Shown: one piece after another, positions 1 to 8,481 of the stretch
Numbering within the stretch: the stretch's first letter is position 1
How the letters are laid out: every line of letters begins with the position of its first letter
Source: Actinomycetota bacterium
Lineage (GTDB): Bacteria > Actinomycetota > Thermoleophilia > Solirubrobacterales > Solirubrobacteraceae
NCBI GenBank assembly: GCA_018268595.1
Contig: JAFDWH010000002.1
Location: 1 to 64,000, forward strand
DNA: 64,000 nucleotides
Direction of reading: 5' to 3'
Made by a program: the position numbers and the translations under genes
The notes under the pieces: model-generated
Databases searched by the model: none
What the model saw: only the letters and a program-made list of their open reading frames with translations
What the model was told of the DNA's origin: nothing

Positions 1-1
1 C

Positions 2-463
2 GCGCCCGGCGACGCCGCCGCCCGCCGCGACGCCGCCGCCCGCCGCGCCGCCGCCGAGCGGCGCGCCGCCGCGCAGCACGTGCAGCCGCTGCGCTGGCCG
101 GACGACTGGCCGTGGGAGGACACGCGCCTCGCGATGGTCGCGGCGACGTACGCGAAGCAGATCGGCCGCGCGGTCGCGTTCTCGCTCGCCGCCTTTCGGC
201 AGGCGTTCGCGGGCGGACGCACGCTCGACGAGGACACGCTCCTGATCGCCGCGGCCGCCTGCGAGATGCACCCGCGCGCGGTGCTGCAGGCGCTCCGTCG
301 CGCGTCGGTCGCGGCCGCGCTCGACGCCGCGACGGCCGCGGCGGCGGCGGCCGGCGTCACGCGCGTGCCGTCGATCGTCGCCGGCGACATGGTCTTCGAA
401 GGCGAGGACGCCGTCGAGCGCGCGGCCGCCGCGCTCACGACGCGAGGAGCGGCGCCGGCGTGA
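2..463 (+). CDS. DsbA-family thioredoxin-fold oxidoreductase, C-terminal part (5' end outside window)
   Basis: The reading frame is open to the left edge, so the start lies outside the window; an internal GTG at 80 is only a possible start. The visible part has an Ala-rich helical region, then a segment typical of DsbA/2-hydroxychromene-2-carboxylate isomerase proteins: a cis-proline strand (TRVPSIVAGDMVFEGED) followed by a C-terminal helix. The N-terminal active-site strand is not in the window, so a redox CXXC cannot be checked. The stop overlaps the GTG of the next small gene, which suggests co-translation. Family placement rests on the C-terminal pattern only. Confidence 0.6.
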   Translation, partial: APGDAAARRDAAARRAAAERRAAAQHVQPLRWPDDWPWEDTRLAMVAATYAKQIGRAVAFSLAAFRQAFAGGRTLDEDTLLIAAAACEMHPRAVLQALRRASVAAALDAATAAAAAAGVTRVPSIVAGDMVFEGEDAVERAAAALTTRGAAPA

Positions 464-693
464 CCGCTCGGCGCGCCTATCGCCTGATCGTCACGCGCGG
501 CGGGGCGGGGCCCGCGTGGCTCGCCGGTCCGAGACGGATCGACCACGTCGAGATCGTCGCGGTCGACAGCGGCGAGGTCGTGCTGTTCTGGGACCTTCCG
601 GCCGTGCAGGCGCGCCGGCTCGTGCGCGCGCTGCGCGAGGACCTCGGCCGGCTGGAGGCAGACGAGTTCCTGCTGGCGTGGGGTGCGGAGTGA
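460..693 (+). CDS. Small hypothetical protein (77 aa)
   Basis: GTG start at 460 overlaps the TGA of the DsbA-like gene (GTGA), a normal coupling in this genome, and the frame closes at 693. The product reads MTARRAYRLIVTRGG..., with a beta-rich middle (DHVEIVAVDSGEVVLFWDL) and an amphipathic C-terminal helix ending in an acidic stretch. No signal peptide or membrane segment is seen. I do not recognise the family. The fold looks like a small globular domain, and the residue mix (few Arg runs, regular hydrophobic spacing) argues for a real gene. Confidence 0.6.
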   Translation: MTARRAYRLIVTRGGAGPAWLAGPRRIDHVEIVAVDSGEVVLFWDLPAVQARRLVRALREDLGRLEADEFLLAWGAE

Positions 694-735
694 CGCCCGA
701 AGGCCGAAGCGGCCAGTCCGGGTAAGGTCAAGCGC

Positions 736-1965
736 ATGGCTTCGACACCGGCAGCGAGACAGCGCCGGAGCCGATCCGATGACGGCCCGGCGCCGCTGCC
801 CGAGCCCGCCGCGGCGCGCGAGTGGCTCGCCACGATGCAGCTGATCCGCCGCTTCGAGGAGCGCGCCGGCGAGCTGTACGCGAAGGCGAAGATCGGCGGC
901 TTCCTGCACCTCGCGATCGGCGAGGAGGCGACGATCGTCGGCGCGGCGCGCGCGCTGCGCGACACCGACTACCTGATCTCGACGTACCGCTCGCATGGCC
1001 ACGCGATCGCGCGCGGGACGCCGCCCGAGGCGGTGATGGCCGAGCTGTTCGGCAAGCAGGACGGCTGCTCGCGCGGACGCGGCGGCTCGATGCACATGTT
1101 CGACCTCGAGCGGCGCTTCATGGGCGGCTACGGCATCGTCGGCGGCAACCTGCCGATCGCGGCCGGCTTCGGCCTCTCCGCCGAGCTGCTGGGGACGGAC
1201 GACGCGACGCTCTGCATGTTCGGCGACGGCGCCTCCAACCAGGGCACGTTCGGCGAGACGATGAACCTCGCGGCGCTGTGGCGGCTGCCGGTCGTCTTCA
1301 TGGTCACGAACAACCAGTTCGGGATGGGCACCGCGCTCGCGCGCCACTCCGCGGTGACGGATCTCCAGCGCAAGGGCGAGTCGTTCGGCGTGCCGGGCGT
1401 GCGCTGCGACGGGATGGACGTCGCCGACACCTACCGCGTCGTCTGCGACGCGCTGAAGCGCGCGCGCGAGGAGCGCCAGCCGCTGCTGGTGGAGGCCGTC
1501 ACCTACCGCTTCCGCGGCCACTCGATGGCGGACCCGGAGGAGTACCGCACGAGAGAGCAGGTCGCCGAGTGGCGCAAGCGCGACCCGATCGCGCTGTGGT
1601 CGAGACGGCTCGTCGAGGCGGGCGTGCTGGACGAGGCGGCCGTCGAGGCGCTCGACCGCGAGGCGGTCGCGCAGGTCGACGAGGCCGTCGCGTTCGCCGA
1701 CGCGTCCCCCTTCCCCGCGCCCGAGTCGCTCTACGACGACGTCTACGTGCTGGGCGACCAGGTGCGCGGCTGGTACTCGGTCGACGAGCGCACGCCCGAC
1801 GTGCACCGCGGCGAGGAGGAGCGCGAGCGCGGCGTCCACCCGAGCACGCGCGAGGAGTACGACCAGCACGCCGCCGGGCCGCACGAGTCCGGCGACGCGC
1901 CGCGGCCGGCCGACGAGGCGCAGGACGCCGGTGAGCGCGCGCACGACGGGGAGCGGGGCGGCTGA
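736..1965 (+). CDS. pdhA: Pyruvate/2-oxo-acid dehydrogenase E1 component, alpha subunit
   Basis: The thiamine-diphosphate-dependent E1-alpha decarboxylates a 2-oxo acid and, with E1-beta, passes the acyl group to lipoyl-E2 in the cytoplasm. The TPP/Mg motif GDGASNQG lies at about residues 163-170 and ends in the usual NN pair near 192. Other family signs are YRSHGH, the GGSMHMFD loop and FRGHSMADPEEYR. The product has 409 residues. About 55 residues after VYVLGDQ form an acidic, low-complexity tail longer than in typical family members. The stop and the next ATG share one base (TGATG). Substrate (pyruvate, acetoin or a branched-chain acid) cannot be fixed from sequence alone. Confidence 0.9.
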   Translation: MASTPAARQRRSRSDDGPAPLPEPAAAREWLATMQLIRRFEERAGELYAKAKIGGFLHLAIGEEATIVGAARALRDTDYLISTYRSHGHAIARGTPPEAVMAELFGKQDGCSRGRGGSMHMFDLERRFMGGYGIVGGNLPIAAGFGLSAELLGTDDATLCMFGDGASNQGTFGETMNLAALWRLPVVFMVTNNQFGMGTALARHSAVTDLQRKGESFGVPGVRCDGMDVADTYRVVCDALKRAREERQPLLVEAVTYRFRGHSMADPEEYRTREQVAEWRKRDPIALWSRRLVEAGVLDEAAVEALDREAVAQVDEAVAFADASPFPAPESLYDDVYVLGDQVRGWYSVDERTPDVHRGEEERERGVHPSTREEYDQHAAGPHESGDAPRPADEAQDAGERAHDGERGG

Positions 1966-2957
1966 TGGCGGTCGTGCGCTACCGCGAGGCGCTCAACCAG
2001 GCGCTGCGGGAGGAGATGACGCGCGACGAGCGCGTGTTCCTGATGGGCGAGGACATCGGCGTCTTCAACGGCGCCTACAAGGTCACCGCCGGGCTGCTGG
2101 AGGAGTTCGGCGAGGCGCGCGTGCGCGACACGCCGATCTCCGAGAACACGATCGTCGGGATGGGCGTCGGCGCGGCGATGACCGGCACGCGCCCGGTCGT
2201 GGAGCTGATGACGATCAACTTCTCGCTGCTGGCGATGGACCAGATCGTCAACCACGCGGCGCACATCCGCTACATGTTCGGCGGGCAGGTGGCGGTGCCG
2301 CTGGTCGTGCGGATGCCGCAGGGCGCCGGCCACCAGCTCGGCCCGACGCACTCGCACTCGTTCGAGGCGCTGTACCTGCACGTGCCCGGCCTGCTGGTGG
2401 CGGTGCCCTCGACGCCGGCCGACGCGAAGGGGCTGCTGAAGTCGGCGATCCGCGACGACAACCCGGTGATCTTCATCGAGCACGAGTACCTCTACGGCCA
2501 GCGCGGTGACGTGCCCGACGCAGACGACGGGGACCACCTCGTGCCGTTCGGCAGGGCCGCCGTGCGGCGCGAGGGCGAGGACGCCACGATCGTCGGCATC
2601 TCGCGCATGGCGCTGACCGCCGTGCGAGCGGCCGAGGCGCTGGCCGACCAGCACGACGTCTCGGCCGAGGTGATCGACCCGCGCACGCTGCGGCCGCTGG
2701 ACCTCGACACGATCCTCGCGTCGGTGCGCAAGACGAACCGCTGCGTGATCGTCGAGGAGGGCTGGCCGCACGGCGGCGTCGGCGCGAACCTGGCGGCGTT
2801 GATCCAGGAGCAGGCGTTCGACTGGCTCGACGCGCCGGTCGGGCGCGTCACCGGCGCCGACGTGCCGATGCCCTACTCGAAGCCGCTCGAGCAGATCGCA
2901 TTCCCCCACGAGCCGCAGGTCGTCGACGCCGTGTTGGCGACGCTGCGGGACAGCTAG
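1965..2957 (+). CDS. pdhB: Pyruvate/2-oxo-acid dehydrogenase E1 component, beta subunit
   Basis: Beta partner of the preceding E1-alpha; together they form the alpha2beta2 decarboxylase. At 330 residues it has normal length. Diagnostic stretches are MGEDIGVFNGAYKVT near the N terminus, GPTHSHSFEALYLHVPGL in the middle, FIEHEYLYG, and the C-terminal transketolase domain with VEEGWPHGGVGANLAALI. The ATG overlaps the last base of the alpha gene's stop, so the two are translationally coupled. The E2 gene follows 12 bases after the stop. Confidence 0.92.
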   Translation: MAVVRYREALNQALREEMTRDERVFLMGEDIGVFNGAYKVTAGLLEEFGEARVRDTPISENTIVGMGVGAAMTGTRPVVELMTINFSLLAMDQIVNHAAHIRYMFGGQVAVPLVVRMPQGAGHQLGPTHSHSFEALYLHVPGLLVAVPSTPADAKGLLKSAIRDDNPVIFIEHEYLYGQRGDVPDADDGDHLVPFGRAAVRREGEDATIVGISRMALTAVRAAEALADQHDVSAEVIDPRTLRPLDLDTILASVRKTNRCVIVEEGWPHGGVGANLAALIQEQAFDWLDAPVGRVTGADVPMPYSKPLEQIAFPHEPQVVDAVLATLRDS

Positions 2958-2969
2958 AGAGGACCGCCC

Positions 2970-4292
2970 GTGCCCGACGTCGTCATGCCCCGCCTGTCCG
3001 ACTCGATGGAGGAGGGCACGATCCTCAGATGGCTCGTGTCGTCGGGCGACTCGGTCTCGCGCGGGGACGAGATCGTGGAGATCGAGACCGACAAGGCGAA
3101 CATGACGTATGAGGCGGACGCGGACGGCGTCTTGGAGATCGTCGCTTCCGAGGGCTCGACGCTGGCGATCGGGGAGCTGATCGCGCGGATCGGGGGTTCG
3201 GATGGCGGCGCCGGCTCGTCCGAGGGTCCGGCCGCGCGGCGGGCGGGTCCTGTCGCGCCGGCGGGCGAGGACACGCCTGCCGGCGCGCCCTCGTCCGGCG
3301 GCGCGCCACCCGCCCGATCGGCGTCGGCTGCGCCGGCCGAGGCGGCTGCTCCCTCCCCCTCGTTGCCCTCCGGCGAAGCGCCCGACGGCCGCGTCAAGGC
3401 TTCCCCGGTCGCGCGGCGGCTGGCGCGCGAGCGGGGCGTGGACCTGGCGGTGCTGACGGGGAGTGGGCCCGGCGGGCGGATCGTGAAGGCGGACGTGGAG
3501 GCGGCGGAGGCCGCGCCCGCCGCAGCCCCGGCGGCGCCGGCGGCCGCGCCGCGCGAGGTGCCCGGGCCGGTCGCGTCCGGCGGCGAGCGCGGCGGCGGCA
3601 AGGGCGAGACGACGGTCGAGCAGCTGTCGCGGACGCAGCAGACGATCGCGCGGCGGATGGCGGAGGCGAAGGCGACGATCCCCGACTTCCAGGTCTCGAC
3701 CGAGGTCGACATGGCGGCGGCGGTCGCGGTGCGCGAGCAGCTCAAGGCGCTCGCGACCGACGAGCATCCGGCGCCGTCGTTCAACGACTTCGTCGTGAAG
3801 GCGGCCGCGCTCGCGCTGCGCGAGCTCCCGCGCGCGAACGGCGCCTACCGGGACGGCCGCTTCGAGCTGTACGAGCGCGTCAACGTGGGCGTCGCGGTCG
3901 CGGCGGAGAACGCGCTGGTCGTGCCGACGATCTTCGACGCGGATCAGAAGTCGCTCGGCGAGATCGCGCTCGAGGCGAAGGCGCTCGCCGCGCGCGTGCG
4001 CTCCGGCGCGATCACGCCGCCCGAGCTGAGCGGCGGCACGTTCACCGTCTCCAACCTCGGCATGTTCGGCGTGACGCAGTTCACCGCGATCGTCAACGGC
4101 GGCCAGGCGGGGATCCTCGCGGTCGGCGCGCTGCGCGACGCGGCCGTCGTCGTCGACGGCGCCGTCGTGCCGGGCAAGCGCATGAGCCTCACGCTCGTCG
4201 CCGACCACCGCATCCTCTACGGCGCCGACGCCGCGCAGCTCCTTGCGCGCATCCGTGAGCTGCTGGAGGCGCCGCTCGCGCTGGCGCTCTGA
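2970..4292 (+). CDS. pdhC: Dihydrolipoamide acyltransferase E2 component of 2-oxo-acid dehydrogenase
   Basis: E2 core enzyme that carries the acyl group on lipoyl-lysine and transfers it to CoA. GTG start at 2970 after AGAGAGGA. Order: one lipoyl domain (1-75, attachment lysine in ETDKANM near residue 42), a Pro/Ala linker, a peripheral subunit-binding domain (about 141-178, VKASPVARRLARERGVDL), a second Ala-rich linker, and the catalytic domain (about 210-440). The catalytic motif reads DHRILYGAD; the usual HRXXXDG aspartate is Tyr, a variant known from plastid and cyanobacterial E2 proteins. No E3 gene follows, so a lipoamide dehydrogenase must be encoded elsewhere. Confidence 0.92.
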   Translation: MPDVVMPRLSDSMEEGTILRWLVSSGDSVSRGDEIVEIETDKANMTYEADADGVLEIVASEGSTLAIGELIARIGGSDGGAGSSEGPAARRAGPVAPAGEDTPAGAPSSGGAPPARSASAAPAEAAAPSPSLPSGEAPDGRVKASPVARRLARERGVDLAVLTGSGPGGRIVKADVEAAEAAPAAAPAAPAAAPREVPGPVASGGERGGGKGETTVEQLSRTQQTIARRMAEAKATIPDFQVSTEVDMAAAVAVREQLKALATDEHPAPSFNDFVVKAAALALRELPRANGAYRDGRFELYERVNVGVAVAAENALVVPTIFDADQKSLGEIALEAKALAARVRSGAITPPELSGGTFTVSNLGMFGVTQFTAIVNGGQAGILAVGALRDAAVVVDGAVVPGKRMSLTLVADHRILYGADAAQLLARIRELLEAPLALAL

Positions 4293-4377
4293 GGCGCGCC
4301 GGCGCACGTCGGCGACGCGCGACTCGACTCGCGCTGTCATCACTGTCTATCTGGCAAGAGGTGAATGCTATGAGGTG

Positions 4378-5049
4378 ATGCTGCCTCCGCCGGAGAGCTT
4401 CCGCGAGACGGAGGGCGGCGACCGGTACGGGATCGTGCTGGCGGTCGCGCTGGCGACCGTCGTGTTCCTGATCGTCGCGCCGGAGTCGTCGTGGAGCCGC
4501 GCGATCGGGCTGCTGCTGTCGGGCGGGATGCTGTTGACGGTCGTCGTCACGAGCCGCGGCAACGTCGAGCTGCGCAAGCGCGCCGGGCTGCTGCTGGCGC
4601 TCGGCACGCTCGTCGTGTTCGCCGCGATCGGCTTGGAGTGGATCCCGCAGGGGATCGGCGCCGCGCTCAGCGGCGCGCTGGTGCTGATCACGCTCGTGCA
4701 GCTCGTGCGCGGGCTCGCCGTCCTGCTGCGCGTGCGCGGCGTCACGGTCCCCGCGGTCGCCGGCGCGCTGGGCGTCTACCTGCTCGTGGGGATCGTGTTC
4801 GCGTTCGTGATCAGCACGATGGCCAAGCTCGGCCCCGGCCCCTACTTCGCGCAGGGCACCGACGGCAGCCAGAGCCAACGCGTCTACTTCAGCTTCACGT
4901 CGATGACGACGACCGGCTACGGCGACCTCAGCCCGGCGACGCGCGGCGGGCGCGCGGTCGCGGTGCTGGAGATGCTGACGGGGCAGATCTACCTCGTGAC
5001 CGTGATCTCGCTGCTGGTCGGGAACCTGCGCCGCCGCCGCGACGGCTGA
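4378..5049 (+). CDS. Two-pore-domain-type potassium channel protein
   Basis: Membrane protein of 223 residues with several N-terminal hydrophobic segments, then a pore region with the potassium selectivity filter TTTGYGD at residues 177-183, followed by a last transmembrane helix (GQIYLVTVISLLVGNL) and a basic tail. This is the ion-channel-2 (PF07885) pattern. It has no C-terminal RCK domain, so ligand control by NAD or nucleotides is not expected in this polypeptide. I chose ATG 4378; a GTG sits just before it at 4375. It ends five bases before the next gene, and the pair is probably co-transcribed. Confidence 0.85.
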   Translation: MLPPPESFRETEGGDRYGIVLAVALATVVFLIVAPESSWSRAIGLLLSGGMLLTVVVTSRGNVELRKRAGLLLALGTLVVFAAIGLEWIPQGIGAALSGALVLITLVQLVRGLAVLLRVRGVTVPAVAGALGVYLLVGIVFAFVISTMAKLGPGPYFAQGTDGSQSQRVYFSFTSMTTTGYGDLSPATRGGRAVAVLEMLTGQIYLVTVISLLVGNLRRRRDG

Positions 5050-5054
5050 CCGCG

Positions 5055-5819
5055 ATGGCGGCGCGGCTCGGATCGCTCGCGCGCGCCTGCTTCGAGCGGC
5101 TCGTCGAGCTGCAGTTCGTCGACCGCTCGGTCGCGCTCGGATCGCTCGCGTTCACGGCGATGGTGCCGCTGCTCGTGATCGCGTCGGCGTTCCTGCCGGG
5201 CTCCGACGGGCTCGCGAACGAGCTGATCGATCGCTTCAGGCTGCAGGGCGACACGGCGCAGCTCGTGCGCGACGTGTTCGCGCAGCCGGACGCGGTGCGC
5301 CAGTCGGTCTCGTGGCTCGGCATGCTGCTGCTGGTCGTCGCCGCGCTCAGCTTCACGCGCGCGCTGCAACGCGTCTACGAGCGTGCGTGGCGGCTGCGGG
5401 CGCGCGGCCTCGCGGGCACGCGCGCGGGGCTGATCTGGATCGGCGGGGTCGTGCTGTGGTCGACGGTGTTCGCGTCCGCGCGGCAGTGGCTCGTCGACCT
5501 GACCGGCCCGGTCGGGACGCTGACGGTGCTGCTCGCCGGCAACGCGGCGGTGTGGCTGTGGTCGCCGTGGGTCTTGCTGGCCGGACGCGTCGACTGGCGC
5601 GCGCTCGTGCCGACGGCGTTGCTGACGTCGGTCGCGATGACGGCGATCGGCATCGGCTCGGTGATCTACATGCCGGCGGCGATCGGCCGCGCCGCGACGC
5701 ACTACGGCTCGATCGGGATCGCGATCGCGCTCGTGTCGTGGCTGGTCGGGATCGGCTTCGCGCTGACGGTCTGCGCCGGCGTCGGCGCGGTGCTGGGCGG
5801 CAAAGCTAGCGAGGAGTGA
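5055..5819 (+). CDS. YihY/BrkB-family inner-membrane protein
   Basis: The 254-residue protein starts at ATG 5055, directly after the channel gene. It has about six hydrophobic segments, with family-like patterns near the N terminus (VDRSVALGSLAFTAMVPLL) and in the centre (ALSFTRALQRVYERAW, the conserved region of the YihY/UPF0761 family). The family was once called RNase BN in error; members are envelope proteins of unclear function. The last 14 bases overlap the 3' end of vapC on the other strand, so the two operons converge tail to tail. Confidence 0.75.
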   Translation: MAARLGSLARACFERLVELQFVDRSVALGSLAFTAMVPLLVIASAFLPGSDGLANELIDRFRLQGDTAQLVRDVFAQPDAVRQSVSWLGMLLLVVAALSFTRALQRVYERAWRLRARGLAGTRAGLIWIGGVVLWSTVFASARQWLVDLTGPVGTLTVLLAGNAAVWLWSPWVLLAGRVDWRALVPTALLTSVAMTAIGIGSVIYMPAAIGRAATHYGSIGIAIALVSWLVGIGFALTVCAGVGAVLGGKASEE

Positions 5820-6237
5820 GCGGATTCATCCAGCGGATCGGCTCGAACCGCGAGAAGTCGCGATCGGTGCTGCACACCGTCAGACCGTGCTCGACCGCGA
5901 GCGCCGCGAGGTGGGCGTCGTTCGCGACGTCGTGACGCGTCTCCCCGCGCAGCAGCTCGCTGAAGATCGCCTGATGCCGCTCGGTGGGGAGGGGAATCCA
6001 TGCCTGCGGCTGGGCGAGCCAGCGCTCCGCGCGCGCCCACGCTTCGCGCAGCGGAACCGGGCGCCGCACGACGTTCGGGTTGCCCATCAGGCGGACGAAC
6101 GCGAGCAGCGTCGGCCACGGGATCCCGACGCGGTCGGGCGCGTTCATCACCTCCTCGAACCACGCGCGCGCCGGCTCGTGGTGCGGCGACTCGCGCGCGT
6201 GCGCGTAGACGAGCAGGTTGGCGTCGAGCAGGATCAC
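5806..6237 (-). CDS. vapC: PIN-domain toxin, VapC type
   Basis: A 143-residue PIN-domain ribonuclease toxin. The N terminus MILLDANLLVYAHAR carries the first metal-binding Asp; further acidic residues typical of the active site are in DVANDAHLAALA and STDRDF near the C terminus. PIN toxins of VapBC pairs cleave tRNA or rRNA and are held inactive by VapB. The GTG start overlaps the TGA of the upstream antitoxin gene (GTGA), the standard arrangement with antitoxin first. The target RNA cannot be inferred from sequence. Confidence 0.88.
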   Translation of the reverse strand: MILLDANLLVYAHARESPHHEPARAWFEEVMNAPDRVGIPWPTLLAFVRLMGNPNVVRRPVPLREAWARAERWLAQPQAWIPLPTERHQAIFSELLRGETRHDVANDAHLAALAVEHGLTVCSTDRDFSRFEPIRWMNPLTPR

Positions 6238-6482
6238 AGCCGCGGCGGGTCGATCAGGTCAAGCGCAGCGGTGACGTCGTCAACGTCGATCAACAGCTCG
6301 CCGACGTCCAGCGGCTCGACTCTGAATCGCTCCGGCGTGGCCGTTCTCGCGGACTCGCGCTCGTGCTCCAGCCCCACGCGCAGCAGGTGGTTGACCTCCG
6401 TCTTGAGCGAGCTGTGCCGCTCACGCCGGCGCCGGTCGAGCTGAGTCGCGACGTCGGGGTCGAGCGTGAGCGTGGTGCGCAT
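6234..6482 (-). CDS. vapB: Antitoxin, VapB type (ribbon-helix-helix)
   Basis: Small 82-residue protein. The N terminus MRTTLTLDPDVATQLDRRRR matches a ribbon-helix-helix DNA-binding domain (strand then two helices, with TEVNHLLRVGL as the second). The C-terminal half (FRVEPLDVGELLIDVDDV) would wrap around the toxin. It precedes and overlaps vapC by four bases. Such antitoxins usually repress their own promoter. The upstream stretch 6483-6516 is short and relatively AT-rich (catagaatgcttgatgtctt) and is the likely promoter. Confidence 0.85.
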   Translation of the reverse strand: MRTTLTLDPDVATQLDRRRRERHSSLKTEVNHLLRVGLEHERESARTATPERFRVEPLDVGELLIDVDDVTAALDLIDPPRL

Positions 6483-6516
6483 GCATCACAGCATAGAATG
6501 CTTGATGTCTTGATGT

Positions 6517-7098
6517 CTAGCGCCCCGCCTCGAAGACCGCGTTCGGCATGCCGCCGTCGCGGCGCACGGCGCCGTACGCGCGCACGACGACGCACCAGGC
6601 GCGGCCGTTCGCCGGGTCGGGCGCGCACGTGCGGTAGACGCTGCCGGGGACGATCGCGACCGTGTCCGCCAGCGCGAGGTGGCGGCGGAACGGCGGCGGC
6701 GCGTACGTGCCGATCCACGCGACCGCGCGCGCGTGCGCGTCGGCGAGCGCGCGCGCGTCGCGCGCGAGCACGCGGTGGTGCAGCGCGCCGGCGGCGACGA
6801 GGCCGGCGCTGACGAGCAGCACGAGCGCGACGCCGGCGCGGTCGCGCGCGACGACGACCGGCAGCTCGGGCCGCGCCCGCCGCCACGCGATCCCGACGAA
6901 CGGCGCGAGCGCGGCGACCGCCACGAGGTTGAGGAAGCCGGCGAGCAGCAGCGCGGCGAGCAGGTTCGTGCGCCCGTCGCCGGCGAGCGGGCGGAAGTGG
7001 ATCAGCAGCGCGTCGGCGAGCGTCAGCGCGACGGCGAGCGGCGCCAGCCAGGCGCCGCGCAGGCGCCAGCGCAACCGGGCGGCCCACACGCGTTCCAC
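6517..7098 (-). CDS. Hypothetical integral membrane protein (193 aa)
   Basis: The product has three clear hydrophobic helices: LAPLAVALTLADALLIHF, NLLAALLLAGFLNLVAVAALAPFVGIAW and GVALVLLVSAGLVAAGAL. An extracytoplasmic-looking C-terminal region of about 75 residues follows, with two cysteines (TCAPDP, WCVVV) that could pair. I do not recognise the family. It lies 21 bases downstream of the TIM44-like gene on the same strand and is probably in its operon. Confidence 0.6.
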   Translation of the reverse strand: MERVWAARLRWRLRGAWLAPLAVALTLADALLIHFRPLAGDGRTNLLAALLLAGFLNLVAVAALAPFVGIAWRRARPELPVVVARDRAGVALVLLVSAGLVAAGALHHRVLARDARALADAHARAVAWIGTYAPPPFRRHLALADTVAIVPGSVYRTCAPDPANGRAWCVVVRAYGAVRRDGGMPNAVFEAGR

Positions 7099-7119
7099 AC
7101 GCCGAGAGTACGGGACCGC

Positions 7120-8385
7120 TCAGGCCACGCCGACGATCCGCCATGGCCGCTCGTCCGGCCCTGACAGCGCGAGCGTCCAGCGCTCGCGCGTCGTCGTCTC
7201 GCGCTCCTTCGAGCCGGACAGCACCGCCGCGTCGTCGCGGTCCTCGACGTAGCGGCGGCCGCGCACCTCCAGCTCGAGCGTCATCGTCGGAGGCGTCGCC
7301 GCCGGGTCGAGCGCAGCGATTCGCAGGCGCGCGACGCGCGGCCCCCGGATCACGAGCCGCGTCTTGCGCGACGGGTCGCCGGGATGCAGCAGCGCGTCGG
7401 CCGCGGCCGGCGTCGCGACGTCGAGCAGGTCGCGGTCGGCGCCGTCGACCGCCTCGGCCCACGCGGCGACGGCGCGGCGGGCGGCGGCCTCCAGCACGTC
7501 CGGCGCCCAGCGCCCGTCCACGAGCGAGAGGTCGAGCGCGGCGGCGCGCGCGTCGCCGGCGAAGTCGAGGTCGGCGACCTCGGCGGTCGCGACGCCCGCC
7601 GGCAGCTTGTCGGCGACGGCGACCTCCACGAGCGACGCGTCGCGCATGCGCTGCTCGTCCTGCCAGGGCGTCGCGACGATCTCCTCGCCGAGCACGTGCG
7701 CGCCCTCCGCGTCGGACTCGATCGAGGCGACGATCCAGGCGCCGTCGCGGCGGGCGAGCGTCCAGTACTCGGTGAGCGTCACGCGCTCGCCGCTCGCGCC
7801 GGTGCGGTTGATGTGCGCCCCCCACTCGGTCTCGACGTAGTCGCGCAGGCGCGCGGTGATGCGGCACGTGACGCGGTCCTCGTCCTCGCCCTCGCGGTTC
7901 ACCAGGCCGAGGTACTCGACCGAGTCCACGCCGAGCACCTCGACGCGGTTGTGCCAGCCTCTGTCGGCGAAGTCCGCGAGCCGGCGGCGCCACTCGACCA
8001 GCAGGTCGGGGCTCAGCAGCTCGCGGAGGCGCTCGTCGTCGCGCGCGTCCCATGCCATCTGCGCCGCCCGGAAGAGGCGTGTAGCGGTGTAGACGACCGT
8101 GTCGGCCGCAAGCTGCATGTCGTCGTCGGCCGCCTCCGCGGCGGCCAGCTCGACGCGCCGCCGGCGTGACTCGCGGCGCTTGCGCGCCCGGCGCGCCTTC
8201 AGCACCGCGTAGAGCACGAAAGGCAGCACGGCGATCACGATCGCGAGCAGGACGAGCGGGCTGCCGCTGGGGGATCCACCGCCGTAGCCGCCGCCTCCCC
8301 CGCCGCCGAAGCCGCCACCGCCGCCGAAGCCGGACGAGCCGCCGCCGGCCGACGCGAGGAGGATGGCGAACGCGAGCGCGAGCAT
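7120..8385 (-). CDS. TIM44-like domain membrane protein
   Basis: A 421-residue protein. A hydrophobic N-terminal segment is followed by a Gly-rich stretch (FGGGGGFGGGGGGGYGGG) and a second membrane helix (LVLLAIVIAVLPFVLYAVL). After it comes a long soluble domain whose first half (SPDLLVEWRRRLADFADRGWHN, VTLTEYWTLARRDGAWIVASIES) matches the bacterial TIM44-like/NTF2-fold pattern. A second, related NTF2-like repeat appears at the C terminus (RERWTLALSGPDERPWRIVGV). Function in bacteria is not established. It reads divergently from the second dehydrogenase operon. Confidence 0.72.
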   Translation of the reverse strand: MLALAFAILLASAGGGSSGFGGGGGFGGGGGGGYGGGSPSGSPLVLLAIVIAVLPFVLYAVLKARRARKRRESRRRRVELAAAEAADDDMQLAADTVVYTATRLFRAAQMAWDARDDERLRELLSPDLLVEWRRRLADFADRGWHNRVEVLGVDSVEYLGLVNREGEDEDRVTCRITARLRDYVETEWGAHINRTGASGERVTLTEYWTLARRDGAWIVASIESDAEGAHVLGEEIVATPWQDEQRMRDASLVEVAVADKLPAGVATAEVADLDFAGDARAAALDLSLVDGRWAPDVLEAAARRAVAAWAEAVDGADRDLLDVATPAAADALLHPGDPSRKTRLVIRGPRVARLRIAALDPAATPPTMTLELEVRGRRYVEDRDDAAVLSGSKERETTTRERWTLALSGPDERPWRIVGVA

Positions 8386-8481
8386 GCCCGCACGCTACCG
8401 CGCGGGCGCCGGCGCGCGAGCCGAATACGTGGACGTTCACCCACCCGAACGGGGGGACGAGCCCGAAGTACCGTTCGCGCG

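Noticed and set aside
2970-4292. Tyr in place of Asp in the E2 motif DHRILYGAD as a sign of inactivity
   Set aside because: The same variant is known in working plastid and cyanobacterial E2 enzymes, so it is not good evidence for loss of function.
4293-4377. Terminator after the first E2 gene
   Set aside because: Short GC-rich inverted words exist, but no stable stem with a clear loop could be defined.
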